NCBI GenBank assembly: GCA_017617525.1
Contig: JAFZWA010000014.1
Span: 1-51,697 of the forward strand
From: Clostridiales bacterium
GTDB taxonomy: Bacteria > Bacillota > Clostridia > Saccharofermentanales > Saccharofermentanaceae
Reading direction: 5' to 3'
Length of the DNA stretch: 51,697 nucleotides
The notes beneath the pieces are model-generated. The model had not been told where the DNA came from. It saw nothing but the letters and a program-made list of their open reading frames with translations, and did not search any database. A program made the position numbers and the translations under genes. Positions 44,986 through 51,697 of the stretch are shown here, in pieces. Every line of letters starts with the position of its first letter. Positions within the stretch are counted from its first letter, which is position 1.

Positions 44986-45996
44986 TCAGGTATCGCCGAG
45001 AGCCGCGAACTTATCCATCATGCCGAGCGCCTTACCTGTACCGATCGCAACGCAGGAAACCGTGTCCTCAGCGACGCATACATCGATACCGATCTTGGTA
45101 GCGAGCATTCTGTCGAGACCATAAAGGAGCGCGCCGCCACCGGTCATAACGATACCACGCTGGGAGATATCGGCCATCAGTTCCGGCGGAGTTCTCTCGA
45201 GTACGGAGTGAACGGCGTCGAAGATAGCGGCTACCGGCTCTTCAAGAGCTTCGAGCATTTCAGTGGAAGAAACAGTAACGGTGGCCGGAAGACCTGTGAT
45301 GAGGTTACGTCCGCGGACATCCATGGTCATTTCTTCTTCTCTCGGATAAGCGCATCCGATGTTGATCTTTAATTCTTCAGCAGTCTTCTCACCGATGAGT
45401 ACGTTGTGCTTACGACGAACGTGCTTAACGATCGCTTCGTCGAACTTGTCGCCCGCAACCTTCAGAGAGAAGTCAACTACAGGCTCGCAGAGGGAGATAA
45501 CGGCGATATCCGTTGTACCGCCTCCGATATCTACGATCATGGAACCGCAGGCCTTAGTGATATCGATACCGGCACCGATTGCGGCAGCGATCGGCTCACG
45601 GATCAGGAATACGTCTTTCGCGCCGGCGTGGCGGCAGGCATCCTCAACGGCCTTCTGCTCAACCGGAGTGATGACCGACGGAACGCAGACAACAATCGTC
45701 GGACGGAAGTATGTAGCACGGATGCCCTGGCATACACGGCCGATGAAAGCCTTGAGCATGACCTCCGTTACCTTAAAGTCGGAAATAACACCGTCACGAA
45801 GCGGACGGATGGCTTCTACGACACCCGGAGTTCTACCGAGCATCAGGCTGGCGCTCTCACCTACCGCGAGAACCGTACCTGTCTTAGTATTAACTGCTAC
45901 AACGGAAGGCTCCTTAAGTACTACGCCTTTACCGCGAACATAAATAAGGACACTGCTTGTGCCCAGATCGATACCGATATCAAGTCCTAAACCCAT
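44986..45996 (-). CDS. mreB: MreB/Mbl-type rod-shape actin homologue
   Basis: 336 residues from MGLGLDIGIDLG (GAGGTG 8 nt upstream; a longer frame with 18 extra residues is less likely). Phosphate-1 loop DLGTSSVLIYV, the GRTPGVVEAIRPLRDGVI stretch, phosphate-2 DIGGGTTDIAVIS, adenosine motif MTGGGALLYGLDRML. The protein organises cell-wall synthesis at the membrane. mreC/mreD are absent, so this is probably a solitary MreB or Mbl rather than the mreBCD copy. Confidence 0.93.
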   Translation of the reverse strand: MGLGLDIGIDLGTSSVLIYVRGKGVVLKEPSVVAVNTKTGTVLAVGESASLMLGRTPGVVEAIRPLRDGVISDFKVTEVMLKAFIGRVCQGIRATYFRPTIVVCVPSVITPVEQKAVEDACRHAGAKDVFLIREPIAAAIGAGIDITKACGSMIVDIGGGTTDIAVISLCEPVVDFSLKVAGDKFDEAIVKHVRRKHNVLIGEKTAEELKINIGCAYPREEEMTMDVRGRNLITGLPATVTVSSTEMLEALEEPVAAIFDAVHSVLERTPPELMADISQRGIVMTGGGALLYGLDRMLATKIGIDVCVAEDTVSCVAIGTGKALGMMDKFAALGDT

Positions 45997-46020
45997 GATT
46001 ACACCTCGTATATATAGAAA

Positions 46021-46038
46021 AATACGCATCTGCGTATT
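46021..46038. repeat. AATACGCA/TGCGTATT palindrome in the mreB leader
   Basis: Perfect 8-bp arms with a 2-bp centre, 25 nt upstream of the start codon and inside the predicted transcript (start near 46056). On the minus strand it runs straight into TTTTTC. Operator or short leader hairpin. Confidence 0.5.
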
Positions 46039-46062
46039 GTTGATGCACAATTAAGCATGTTA

Positions 46063-46091
46063 ATGATACAATAAATGTGCTTATCTTTCAA
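46063..46091 (-). promoter_or_regulatory. Promoter of the mreB-like gene
   Basis: TTGAAA, 17 nt, TATCAT on the minus strand. Confidence 0.7.
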
Positions 46092-46132
46092 CGCTACGAC
46101 ATTGCATTCATTTTACAAATTGGGGTGAAATT

Positions 46133-46975
46133 GTGAAGAATCTATTGGCATATGTGCTTATGCTGTGCGGAACGGTAGCCGTTTTCTTCGACGGGATCCT
46201 GCCCTCCTGCGTGATTCTTGCCCTGACCATCCTCGGATATATCGGAATGCCGTTTTTCGCAAGGGCCCTCGTTGACGGTTTTTTCCTCACGAAAAGCACC
46301 TATAAGTATTTCCTTCGCGTCGCCCTAACGGCCTTTCTGTCGCAGGCCGCGATCCTTTATGTGTATCTCGTCTGGGACCGTTCCCCGGAGCCCGAGCGTT
46401 TCAATATCGTATTCACCTGGCTGATCGCGTTCACCTTCCTTGTCGGTCTGGAACTTCTGGTCTCGCTTCCGCGCGACCGCGTCGCCTCGATGAATCTTCT
46501 CGAACCGAATCAGACGTCGCACAGCACCAGATACGGTGTCGTGATCTCCAGCACCGAAGCCAACAATCTTCCGAAAGGCATGAAAGTCCCGAACTGGCCG
46601 AGGACCACGCTTCACGGCATCGCGATCATGCTTTTTGCGATCTGCATGGTCCTGATCACATTCATGCCGCTTACGATGTCCATGATGAGCGTCATGTGCA
46701 CCATCATGTTCTACTTCCTGCACCGCTGGAAGATCGACTCGAGAGTCCTTGTCGCGACAACTTTCTACTGCGCGTTTGCCGCATGTTACACATACCTTTA
46801 TTTCCGCATGACCGGCATCGTCACATGGGAAGGTATTTCACTTCTGGGATTCCTTTTATGCCTTCTTCTTCCGAGCAAGAAGAGAAAGAAGCCGAAGTGG
46901 TTTTATCGCCTGTTCTATCTCTTCTACCCGGTCTCGATCCTGCTGTGCGCGCTGGTCGCGTCACTTGTCAGCTGA
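46133..46975 (+). CDS. TraX-family multi-TM membrane protein
   Basis: 280 residues starting at GTG with GGGGTG upstream. About nine TM helices; the C-terminal pattern KKPKWFYRLFYLFYPVSILLCAL is characteristic of the TraX/acyltransferase-like family. TraX acetylates F-pilin in conjugation, but chromosomal clostridial members have no known pilin partner and none is visible here. It is divergent from mreB and convergent with the zinc-ribbon array. Confidence 0.72.
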   Translation: MKNLLAYVLMLCGTVAVFFDGILPSCVILALTILGYIGMPFFARALVDGFFLTKSTYKYFLRVALTAFLSQAAILYVYLVWDRSPEPERFNIVFTWLIAFTFLVGLELLVSLPRDRVASMNLLEPNQTSHSTRYGVVISSTEANNLPKGMKVPNWPRTTLHGIAIMLFAICMVLITFMPLTMSMMSVMCTIMFYFLHRWKIDSRVLVATTFYCAFAACYTYLYFRMTGIVTWEGISLLGFLLCLLLPSKKRKKPKWFYRLFYLFYPVSILLCALVASLVS

Positions 46976-48475
46976 TCATTCCTCTTCCCATTCAGAATCA
47001 TGAAAGTAGCTCAGATCCATAGATCCTGCTTCCCCGCTTTTTAGTGCCTCCAATCGGATCATATTCGCGACGATCTGTCGGATGTTACCGATCGCATACA
47101 CACTGGAATCATCCAACTTGGATACTTCTTCCTCGACAAGCCACAGATGAGCTTGATTATCTTCCATCAATCTTCTTAAATTGTTTATTTTATCGGCAAG
47201 ATCATACATTCTGGCCGTTTCCTGCGGCGTCAACTCTCCAGGGCCAATAGATTTATCTCCACCCTGTTTGGCATATAGCACTTTGTATTCTTTCGTCGCA
47301 TTTTCATATTCCCATTCCATATGTTTCCGTTCCTTGAACAGACTGTCTTTCTTTCTTCTGTGAACATTCGACGGACTGGAAGATACAGCGAAAGATTCAA
47401 TTTCCGGCACGAGATTTTTGAATCCTTCGAAATACGGTCTGTCACAGTCTTCACAGGCAGCAAACGCCTCTTCAGAGCGTTCTTTAAAAGCCGGAATATA
47501 TACTTTATGCGCAAAGCTCTCCGGATCTGCCATAACACTCTGAAGATCCTGTATTTTGGTCGAGCACATGATGCGTCCGCGAAGCGCCTCATAGTTAGAG
47601 GGATCGGCGGCAAGGATGTGTTCATAAAGAGCGTCTGCTTTTACGTACTGCTGCTTTTCAAAGGCATCTTTCACCTCAGAAAGCACCGTTTCATCACGGA
47701 TGAAATCGAAGTCAAACGTCAATCCGCAGAACGGGCACTCGTATACCTGTCTGTTCAGATTCACGAGCACTTCTCCGCCGCAGGATGCGCAGGATGGAGC
47801 GATCTTCAAGAACGCCTGCTTTTCGTTGCCATAGGTTGCTTGCTTTTCGGAAGCCTGTCTTTTTGTCTCCTCTTTCACCTCGTCCGGTTCCAGTTCTTGA
47901 AGCTGTGCATACAGTTTGGCAAATTCCTTGTTAAACTTCGAAAGTCTCGACCTGATCTTTGCGAGTTCTCCTGCTCTTTGCGCATTGTTCAGGGGAACCG
48001 TGGCGAATTTCGAGTAGATCTTTACCGCTCCTTTATCCAGACTTATCTGTTGCTGCTTGTTTCCTCGAATGAACGTCGCGAGTTCCCTCATAAGAGAGAG
48101 CCTGTAGAAATATGTTTTCCCGTCCTGATCAGCCATCTTTTGAACTCTTAACAGTGTCGCGGGAAGAAGACGTACAGTTCTGTCCGGATCACTCAAAAGT
48201 TCCGGACGGTTGATCCCTGATTCACAAAGAAGGATACCGCGAAGCGCGATAAAATTGTGCGGGTCTTTTTTCAGGATAAACTCGTACTTCTCTTTTGCGG
48301 AATCATACTGAAGCACTTTCTGAGAGGCAGCCGCCTGTTCCAGAATATCCCTTAAACGAAAATACTCGTAATCGTAGAAAATACCGCAATACGGACATTC
48401 GTACTGCTGTTTGTCGTTATTGACGATGAGAACACCGCCGCACTTTGTACAACTGTGACTCTTGATCAGTGTCAT
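46976..48475 (-). CDS. Zinc-ribbon/TPR-like protein, third member of a tandem array
   Basis: 499 residues made of two similar halves. Each half begins with a zinc ribbon (C9-x2-C12 and C27-x2-C30; then CASCGG ... CPFCG near residue 225-250) directly followed by a helical unit of TPR type (AKEKYEFILKKDPHNFIALRGILLC; KADALYEHILAADPSNYEALRGRIMC). A coiled-coil C terminus follows. No TM helix. The start overlaps the stop of the second member by 4 bp. Its first ~107 bp after codon 4 are identical to those of the second member. Function unknown. Confidence 0.78.
   Translation of the reverse strand: MTLIKSHSCTKCGGVLIVNNDKQQYECPYCGIFYDYEYFRLRDILEQAAASQKVLQYDSAKEKYEFILKKDPHNFIALRGILLCESGINRPELLSDPDRTVRLLPATLLRVQKMADQDGKTYFYRLSLMRELATFIRGNKQQQISLDKGAVKIYSKFATVPLNNAQRAGELAKIRSRLSKFNKEFAKLYAQLQELEPDEVKEETKRQASEKQATYGNEKQAFLKIAPSCASCGGEVLVNLNRQVYECPFCGLTFDFDFIRDETVLSEVKDAFEKQQYVKADALYEHILAADPSNYEALRGRIMCSTKIQDLQSVMADPESFAHKVYIPAFKERSEEAFAACEDCDRPYFEGFKNLVPEIESFAVSSSPSNVHRRKKDSLFKERKHMEWEYENATKEYKVLYAKQGGDKSIGPGELTPQETARMYDLADKINNLRRLMEDNQAHLWLVEEEVSKLDDSSVYAIGNIRQIVANMIRLEALKSGEAGSMDLSYFHDSEWEEE
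48357..48463. repeat. 107-bp block identical to 49994-50100
   Basis: The 5' coding parts of the second and third array genes are identical over 107 bp, including synonymous positions. Both flanks diverge abruptly (AAAC versus GCGA-type sequence inside the gene, and several differences near the start codon). Confidence 0.95.
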
Positions 48476-50112
48476 TTTTCGTATTCTCCTTCTTCAACAT
48501 TTATCGGGTTTCCTTTGCCCTTGGAGGTTTCGATCTTTACCATCTCCCGCAGGTATTTCTCGATCAGCTTTTTACTGTGTTCACCTTGATCGCCAAGTTT
48601 ATTCACTTCAGAAGATGCTTCTTCGACTTTCTGTTTCAATTGCTTATTGGCTTTTCGCGCGGTCCATGCATCTTTTCCGGAATCTGCCACGATCAGATAG
48701 TCTTCGGCTTCTTCCTGAAGTTTCTCCAAACGCTTCTGCTCTTTTCTGGCAAGGCTGTTCGGATTCATATCTCCCTTGTAAGACTCATATTCCGATATCG
48801 CGTTTCCGAATAGTTCAAAGTATGGCCTATCCTCCTGTTCACAATGGGAAAGCGCGTCCGTGATACGCTCGTTCACGGTCGGGATGTGTGCTTTTCGCAT
48901 AGAGGAAACAATATCTTTTGAAGCCGTCTCTAGATTCTTCCATTTCGCTGCACAAAGGACACGCCCACGAAGCGCGGTGAAGTTTTTCGGATCAACGGTA
49001 AGGATGTACTTAAAGATCGCATCTGCCTCAACAAACTGGCACTGATCAAGTGCATCCTTTGCCTCAGCCACCGCCGTATCATCACGAATGAAATCGAAGT
49101 CATAGGACATTCCGCAGAACGGGCATTCATACACCTGTCTGTCCAGATTGACGATCAGCTCGCCGCCGCATTTTGCGCAGGATTGGGACTTCTTAAGATT
49201 CACCTCTGAAGAATCTGTTTTCTCCGATCCGGTACTGCTTTTTTCTTCCGGAAGAAGTCCGAGAAGTTCCTTGTAAAGCTTTTGGAATTCTGTCTGGATA
49301 GACCTGCTTTTCGCCTTCAGTTCCTCATAAGATCCTTCATCAACAGTTACATGTTTTCCGGTTCCGAGAGTATCGATGTTGTACTTCATTTTCAGATCTT
49401 CACGTGTTCTCTCATAGTGTTCTTTTCCATCCGTTCTGCTGCCGATCGCGCAAAGACCAAGGGCAATAAACACAGCCGCGAGAATGTAGTTATAGTATCC
49501 GATGTCCAACGGATCCACTTTGTATCCGACAATGACGATCACTACGGCAAGCACCAGGAAGAATCCGCCCAGGAAGACTTTGCCGGCCGGATCGGATTCG
49601 ACATAGACTTCTCCTTTTTGTTCCTTTTCGTGAAGCTCCTTCAGCAACTTACTTTTCTGCTGATTGAGTGTCTCGATGGGCTGCATTTTCCGGCGGTTGT
49701 TCATATACGATTTCGAATACTCGTTCATGATCCGAAGTTTAGAAAAGAACGGCTTATTATCGGGAAGCGCCTTCTCCTCGCTTTCGTTGATCGAAGCCGG
49801 TGTGATGCGTCGGAAGTTCTCGATCTTTCCTAACTCTTCCACCTTGCTGATATTCGCATCACAGAGGAACTTACCGATAAGCGCACGGAAATTGTGCGGT
49901 TCCTTCGTAAGAACGAACTCATACTTCTCTTTTGCAGAAGTGTACTGCAATACTTTCAGAGAGGAATCTGCCTGATCGAGGACATCGCGCGAACGAAAAT
50001 ACTCGTAATCGTAGAAAATACCGCAATACGGACATTCGTACTGCTGTTTGTCGTTATTGACGATGAGAACACCGCCGCACTTTGTACAACTGTGACTCTT
50101 AATTAACGTCAT
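48472..50112 (-). CDS. Zinc-ribbon/TPR-like protein with two TM helices, second array member
   Basis: 546 residues with the same two-half layout as its neighbours: zinc ribbon and helical unit at residues 1-90, and again around 310-400 (CAKCGGELIV ... CPFCG; EADAIFKYILTVDPKNFTALRGRVLC). It differs in having two TM helices between the halves (about residues 175-195 and 205-225), which would anchor it and could place the others at the membrane through complex formation. ATGA overlaps couple it to both neighbours. Confidence 0.78.
   Translation of the reverse strand: MTLIKSHSCTKCGGVLIVNNDKQQYECPYCGIFYDYEYFRSRDVLDQADSSLKVLQYTSAKEKYEFVLTKEPHNFRALIGKFLCDANISKVEELGKIENFRRITPASINESEEKALPDNKPFFSKLRIMNEYSKSYMNNRRKMQPIETLNQQKSKLLKELHEKEQKGEVYVESDPAGKVFLGGFFLVLAVVIVIVGYKVDPLDIGYYNYILAAVFIALGLCAIGSRTDGKEHYERTREDLKMKYNIDTLGTGKHVTVDEGSYEELKAKSRSIQTEFQKLYKELLGLLPEEKSSTGSEKTDSSEVNLKKSQSCAKCGGELIVNLDRQVYECPFCGMSYDFDFIRDDTAVAEAKDALDQCQFVEADAIFKYILTVDPKNFTALRGRVLCAAKWKNLETASKDIVSSMRKAHIPTVNERITDALSHCEQEDRPYFELFGNAISEYESYKGDMNPNSLARKEQKRLEKLQEEAEDYLIVADSGKDAWTARKANKQLKQKVEEASSEVNKLGDQGEHSKKLIEKYLREMVKIETSKGKGNPINVEEGEYEK
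49994..50100. repeat. 107-bp block identical to 48357-48463
   Basis: Second copy of the identical block, codons 5-40 of the middle array gene. The first array gene (51,57x-51,66x) has the same protein motif but many nucleotide differences. Confidence 0.95.
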
Positions 50113-51680
50113 TTTTCCTGTTCCTCCGTGACATCTTTTGGGGAGTTTCTATTCTTCTCCCATTCGACCAGTTCTCTTAAGATGGCGCCGATCTGACGCT
50201 CCGCGGCTTTGCCCTTTTCGTTAAGGACTTTGATCTTGTCATTTGTCTCGTCAAGACGATCCCATAGGATCTCCTTTGTCGAATACGCATCCATGATCTG
50301 ATCATCCAGATCATGGATCCTTTTCATGTTGATCAGCCCTCCGATTAGGTTCTTACCGTAAGTGTTACTCCAACGGACACGACTGCGTTCTCTTTCCAGA
50401 TCCTTGATATAATCACCGACTTCTTCATGACCATCTTCGAGGCGCTGCTTGTTCTGCCTGTTCTTTTCGTAGGGACTTGTGTTCTGATTGTAGATCCTAA
50501 CCTGCGGAATGATCCTCTTGAACTGCTTGAAATACGGTCTGTCGCTCTCCTTGCTCCTTTCGATCGCCTCATCGATGCGCGCTTCCATCGAAGGAAGATA
50601 TACTTTGCGCATGCGGCCGATCACACTGATCGTCGGGATCGCCGTCCATTTCGCCGCGCACAGGATACGTCCGCGAAGCGCTTCGAAGTTTGACGGATCG
50701 ACCGTCAGAATATATGCATAGATCGCGTCCGCCTTGATGAACTGCTTCTTCGAAAGCGCCTCTGCCGCTTCTTTTTCCGCGGTCTCGTCGCGGATAAAAT
50801 CGAAGTCGAAAGTAAGACCGCAGAACGGACATTCATAGAGCTGTCTGCTCAGATTGACGATCAGTTCACCGCCGCATCCGGTACAGCACTGCGAATTCTG
50901 AAGAGTTACCGTCGTGACGTTATCCTCCTTCTCGTCATCGCCGTCTCCGCTTGCGATACCCGGTTTTTCAAGGTTCTGCGGATCTTGTTCAAACAGTTTT
51001 ACCGAAAGCTCGACAAAATGATCACGTACCGCCTTTTTCTCCGCGGCTTCAACAGCCGCCGGGCTCTTTGCTTTATTGGCGGCCGCCTTTTCATTTTTCT
51101 CCTTTTCGATAAACTCCAGTTCGGGATCTTTTCCCTTGAAGAAGTTCGACACTTTTTCTTTGAATGTCTCCTTCTTTTCCATATCCTCATAGAGCTTGGA
51201 TATATCGCAAAGGCCGGTCAGATCCATAGCCTCTTTCGATTCGACTTTTTTCTTCGGGTTTGCATCTGCGCAGTAATCTCTGGCGATGGTGTTCATCTCC
51301 ATGAGCGTCTCAAAATAGGGCTTGTTCTCGGGAAGTGCTTTTCCCGCGGCATCGGAAATAGTCTCCGGGCTGATCTGCGCGACACGCGCGATCTTTAAAA
51401 GCTCGGATGGACGGTTGATCTTGGATTCACTTAAGATCTTTCCCTGAAGCGCGACAAAATTGTGCGGTTCCTTCTGAAGAAGAAAATCGTACTTTTCCTT
51501 TGCGGAATCAAATTGAAGGACTTTCAGCGAAGAGGCCGCCTGATCCAGGATATCCTGGGAGCGGAAATACTCATAATCGTAAAAAACGCTGCAATACGGG
51601 CATTCGTACTGCTGACGATCGTTATGGACGGTCAAAGCACCGCCGCATTTGGTACATGTGTGGCTCTTGATCAATGTCAT
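50109..51680 (-). CDS. Zinc-ribbon/TPR-like protein, first member of the tandem array
   Basis: 523 residues; N-terminal zinc ribbon (C9-x2-C12, C27-x2-C30) and helical unit, then a Lys/Glu/Ala-rich segment (about residues 165-215). A second ribbon (CTGCGGELIV ... CPFCG) and helical unit follow (KADAIYAYILTVDPSNFEALRGRILC), and a coiled-coil end. No TM. GGAGG lies 9 nt before the start, at the window edge, so whether more members lie upstream cannot be seen. Confidence 0.78.
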   Translation of the reverse strand: MTLIKSHTCTKCGGALTVHNDRQQYECPYCSVFYDYEYFRSQDILDQAASSLKVLQFDSAKEKYDFLLQKEPHNFVALQGKILSESKINRPSELLKIARVAQISPETISDAAGKALPENKPYFETLMEMNTIARDYCADANPKKKVESKEAMDLTGLCDISKLYEDMEKKETFKEKVSNFFKGKDPELEFIEKEKNEKAAANKAKSPAAVEAAEKKAVRDHFVELSVKLFEQDPQNLEKPGIASGDGDDEKEDNVTTVTLQNSQCCTGCGGELIVNLSRQLYECPFCGLTFDFDFIRDETAEKEAAEALSKKQFIKADAIYAYILTVDPSNFEALRGRILCAAKWTAIPTISVIGRMRKVYLPSMEARIDEAIERSKESDRPYFKQFKRIIPQVRIYNQNTSPYEKNRQNKQRLEDGHEEVGDYIKDLERERSRVRWSNTYGKNLIGGLINMKRIHDLDDQIMDAYSTKEILWDRLDETNDKIKVLNEKGKAAERQIGAILRELVEWEKNRNSPKDVTEEQEK

Positions 51681-51697
51681 TTCCCAAAAACCTCCGA

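Noticed and set aside
1763-51342. AAAAGCAC words as Chi or KOPS/FtsK-type sites
   Set aside because: Such words are biased to one strand of each replication arm. Here 15 are on plus and 17 on minus, so another explanation is preferred, although one window cannot settle it.
1-51697. CRISPR arrays, tRNA/rRNA genes, insertion sequences, phage genes, attachment sites
   Set aside because: No regularly spaced repeats, no cloverleaf-like sequence with CCA or T-loop, no transposase or integrase motifs were seen.

Overview
The window looks like about 52 kb of chromosome from a member of the Clostridia (low-to-mid GC Firmicutes). The evidence is the gene order rimP-nusA-rnpM-ylxQ-infB-rbfA-nrnA-truB-ribF, a T-box leader in front of thrS, an MreB/Mbl-type actin, MutS2, a uvrB-dnaE-pfkA neighbourhood, a spore photoproduct lyase family gene, and consensus Firmicute promoters and Shine-Dalgarno sites. 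I see no tRNA, rRNA, IS element, prophage or CRISPR array. Genus cannot be named from sequence alone.

Layout. Positions 1-9,790 hold a ten-gene leftward translation/ribosome-assembly operon (rimP to lgt) with its promoter and a leader hairpin. A divergent small P-loop ATPase gene (9973-10377) follows, with repeated ATTATCCAA sites in its promoter. Next come T-box-regulated thrS, then an SPFH/zinc-ribbon protein with a membrane-anchored Tim44-like/zinc-ribbon partner, and a MinD-like ATPase. Positions 15.8-27.2 kb carry a lipoprotein, mutS2, pfkA, dnaE and LexA-box-preceded uvrB. A small regulatory island (27.3-27.95 kb) has an XRE regulator and an unlisted 46-residue peptide gene with its own promoter, dyad operator and terminator. 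Positions 27.96-32.6 kb hold metG-tatD-membrane protein and a nitrilase pair.

Positions 32.7-36.8 kb are a rightward accessory group: zinc-ribbon/TM proteins, a nucleoside-phosphorylase-like protein overlapping a radical-SAM SPL-family gene, and an SDR. Positions 36.8-41.9 kb look like an envelope-stress locus. It has an ECF-type sigma factor translationally coupled to a 37-residue membrane microprotein, a multi-TM protein and a PrsW-family protease, followed by a 2-TM protein, a beta-rich DUF4097-like protein and an RsiV-domain-like lipoprotein. A broken SGNH hydrolase gene, rho (long leader, long charged insert) and mreB/mbl follow. The right end (46.97-51.68 kb) is a tandem array of three paralogous zinc-ribbon/TPR-like genes, two of which share a 107-bp identical block.

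The most unusual signal is dispersed. The octamer AAAAGCAC (core GAAAAGCAC) occurs 32 times on the two strands by hand count, against about 1.6 expected by chance. It has no strand preference, is enriched between genes, and in places forms inverted pairs at gene ends. This is the pattern of DNA uptake sequences in Neisseria and Haemophilus, and I know of no such description for Clostridia.
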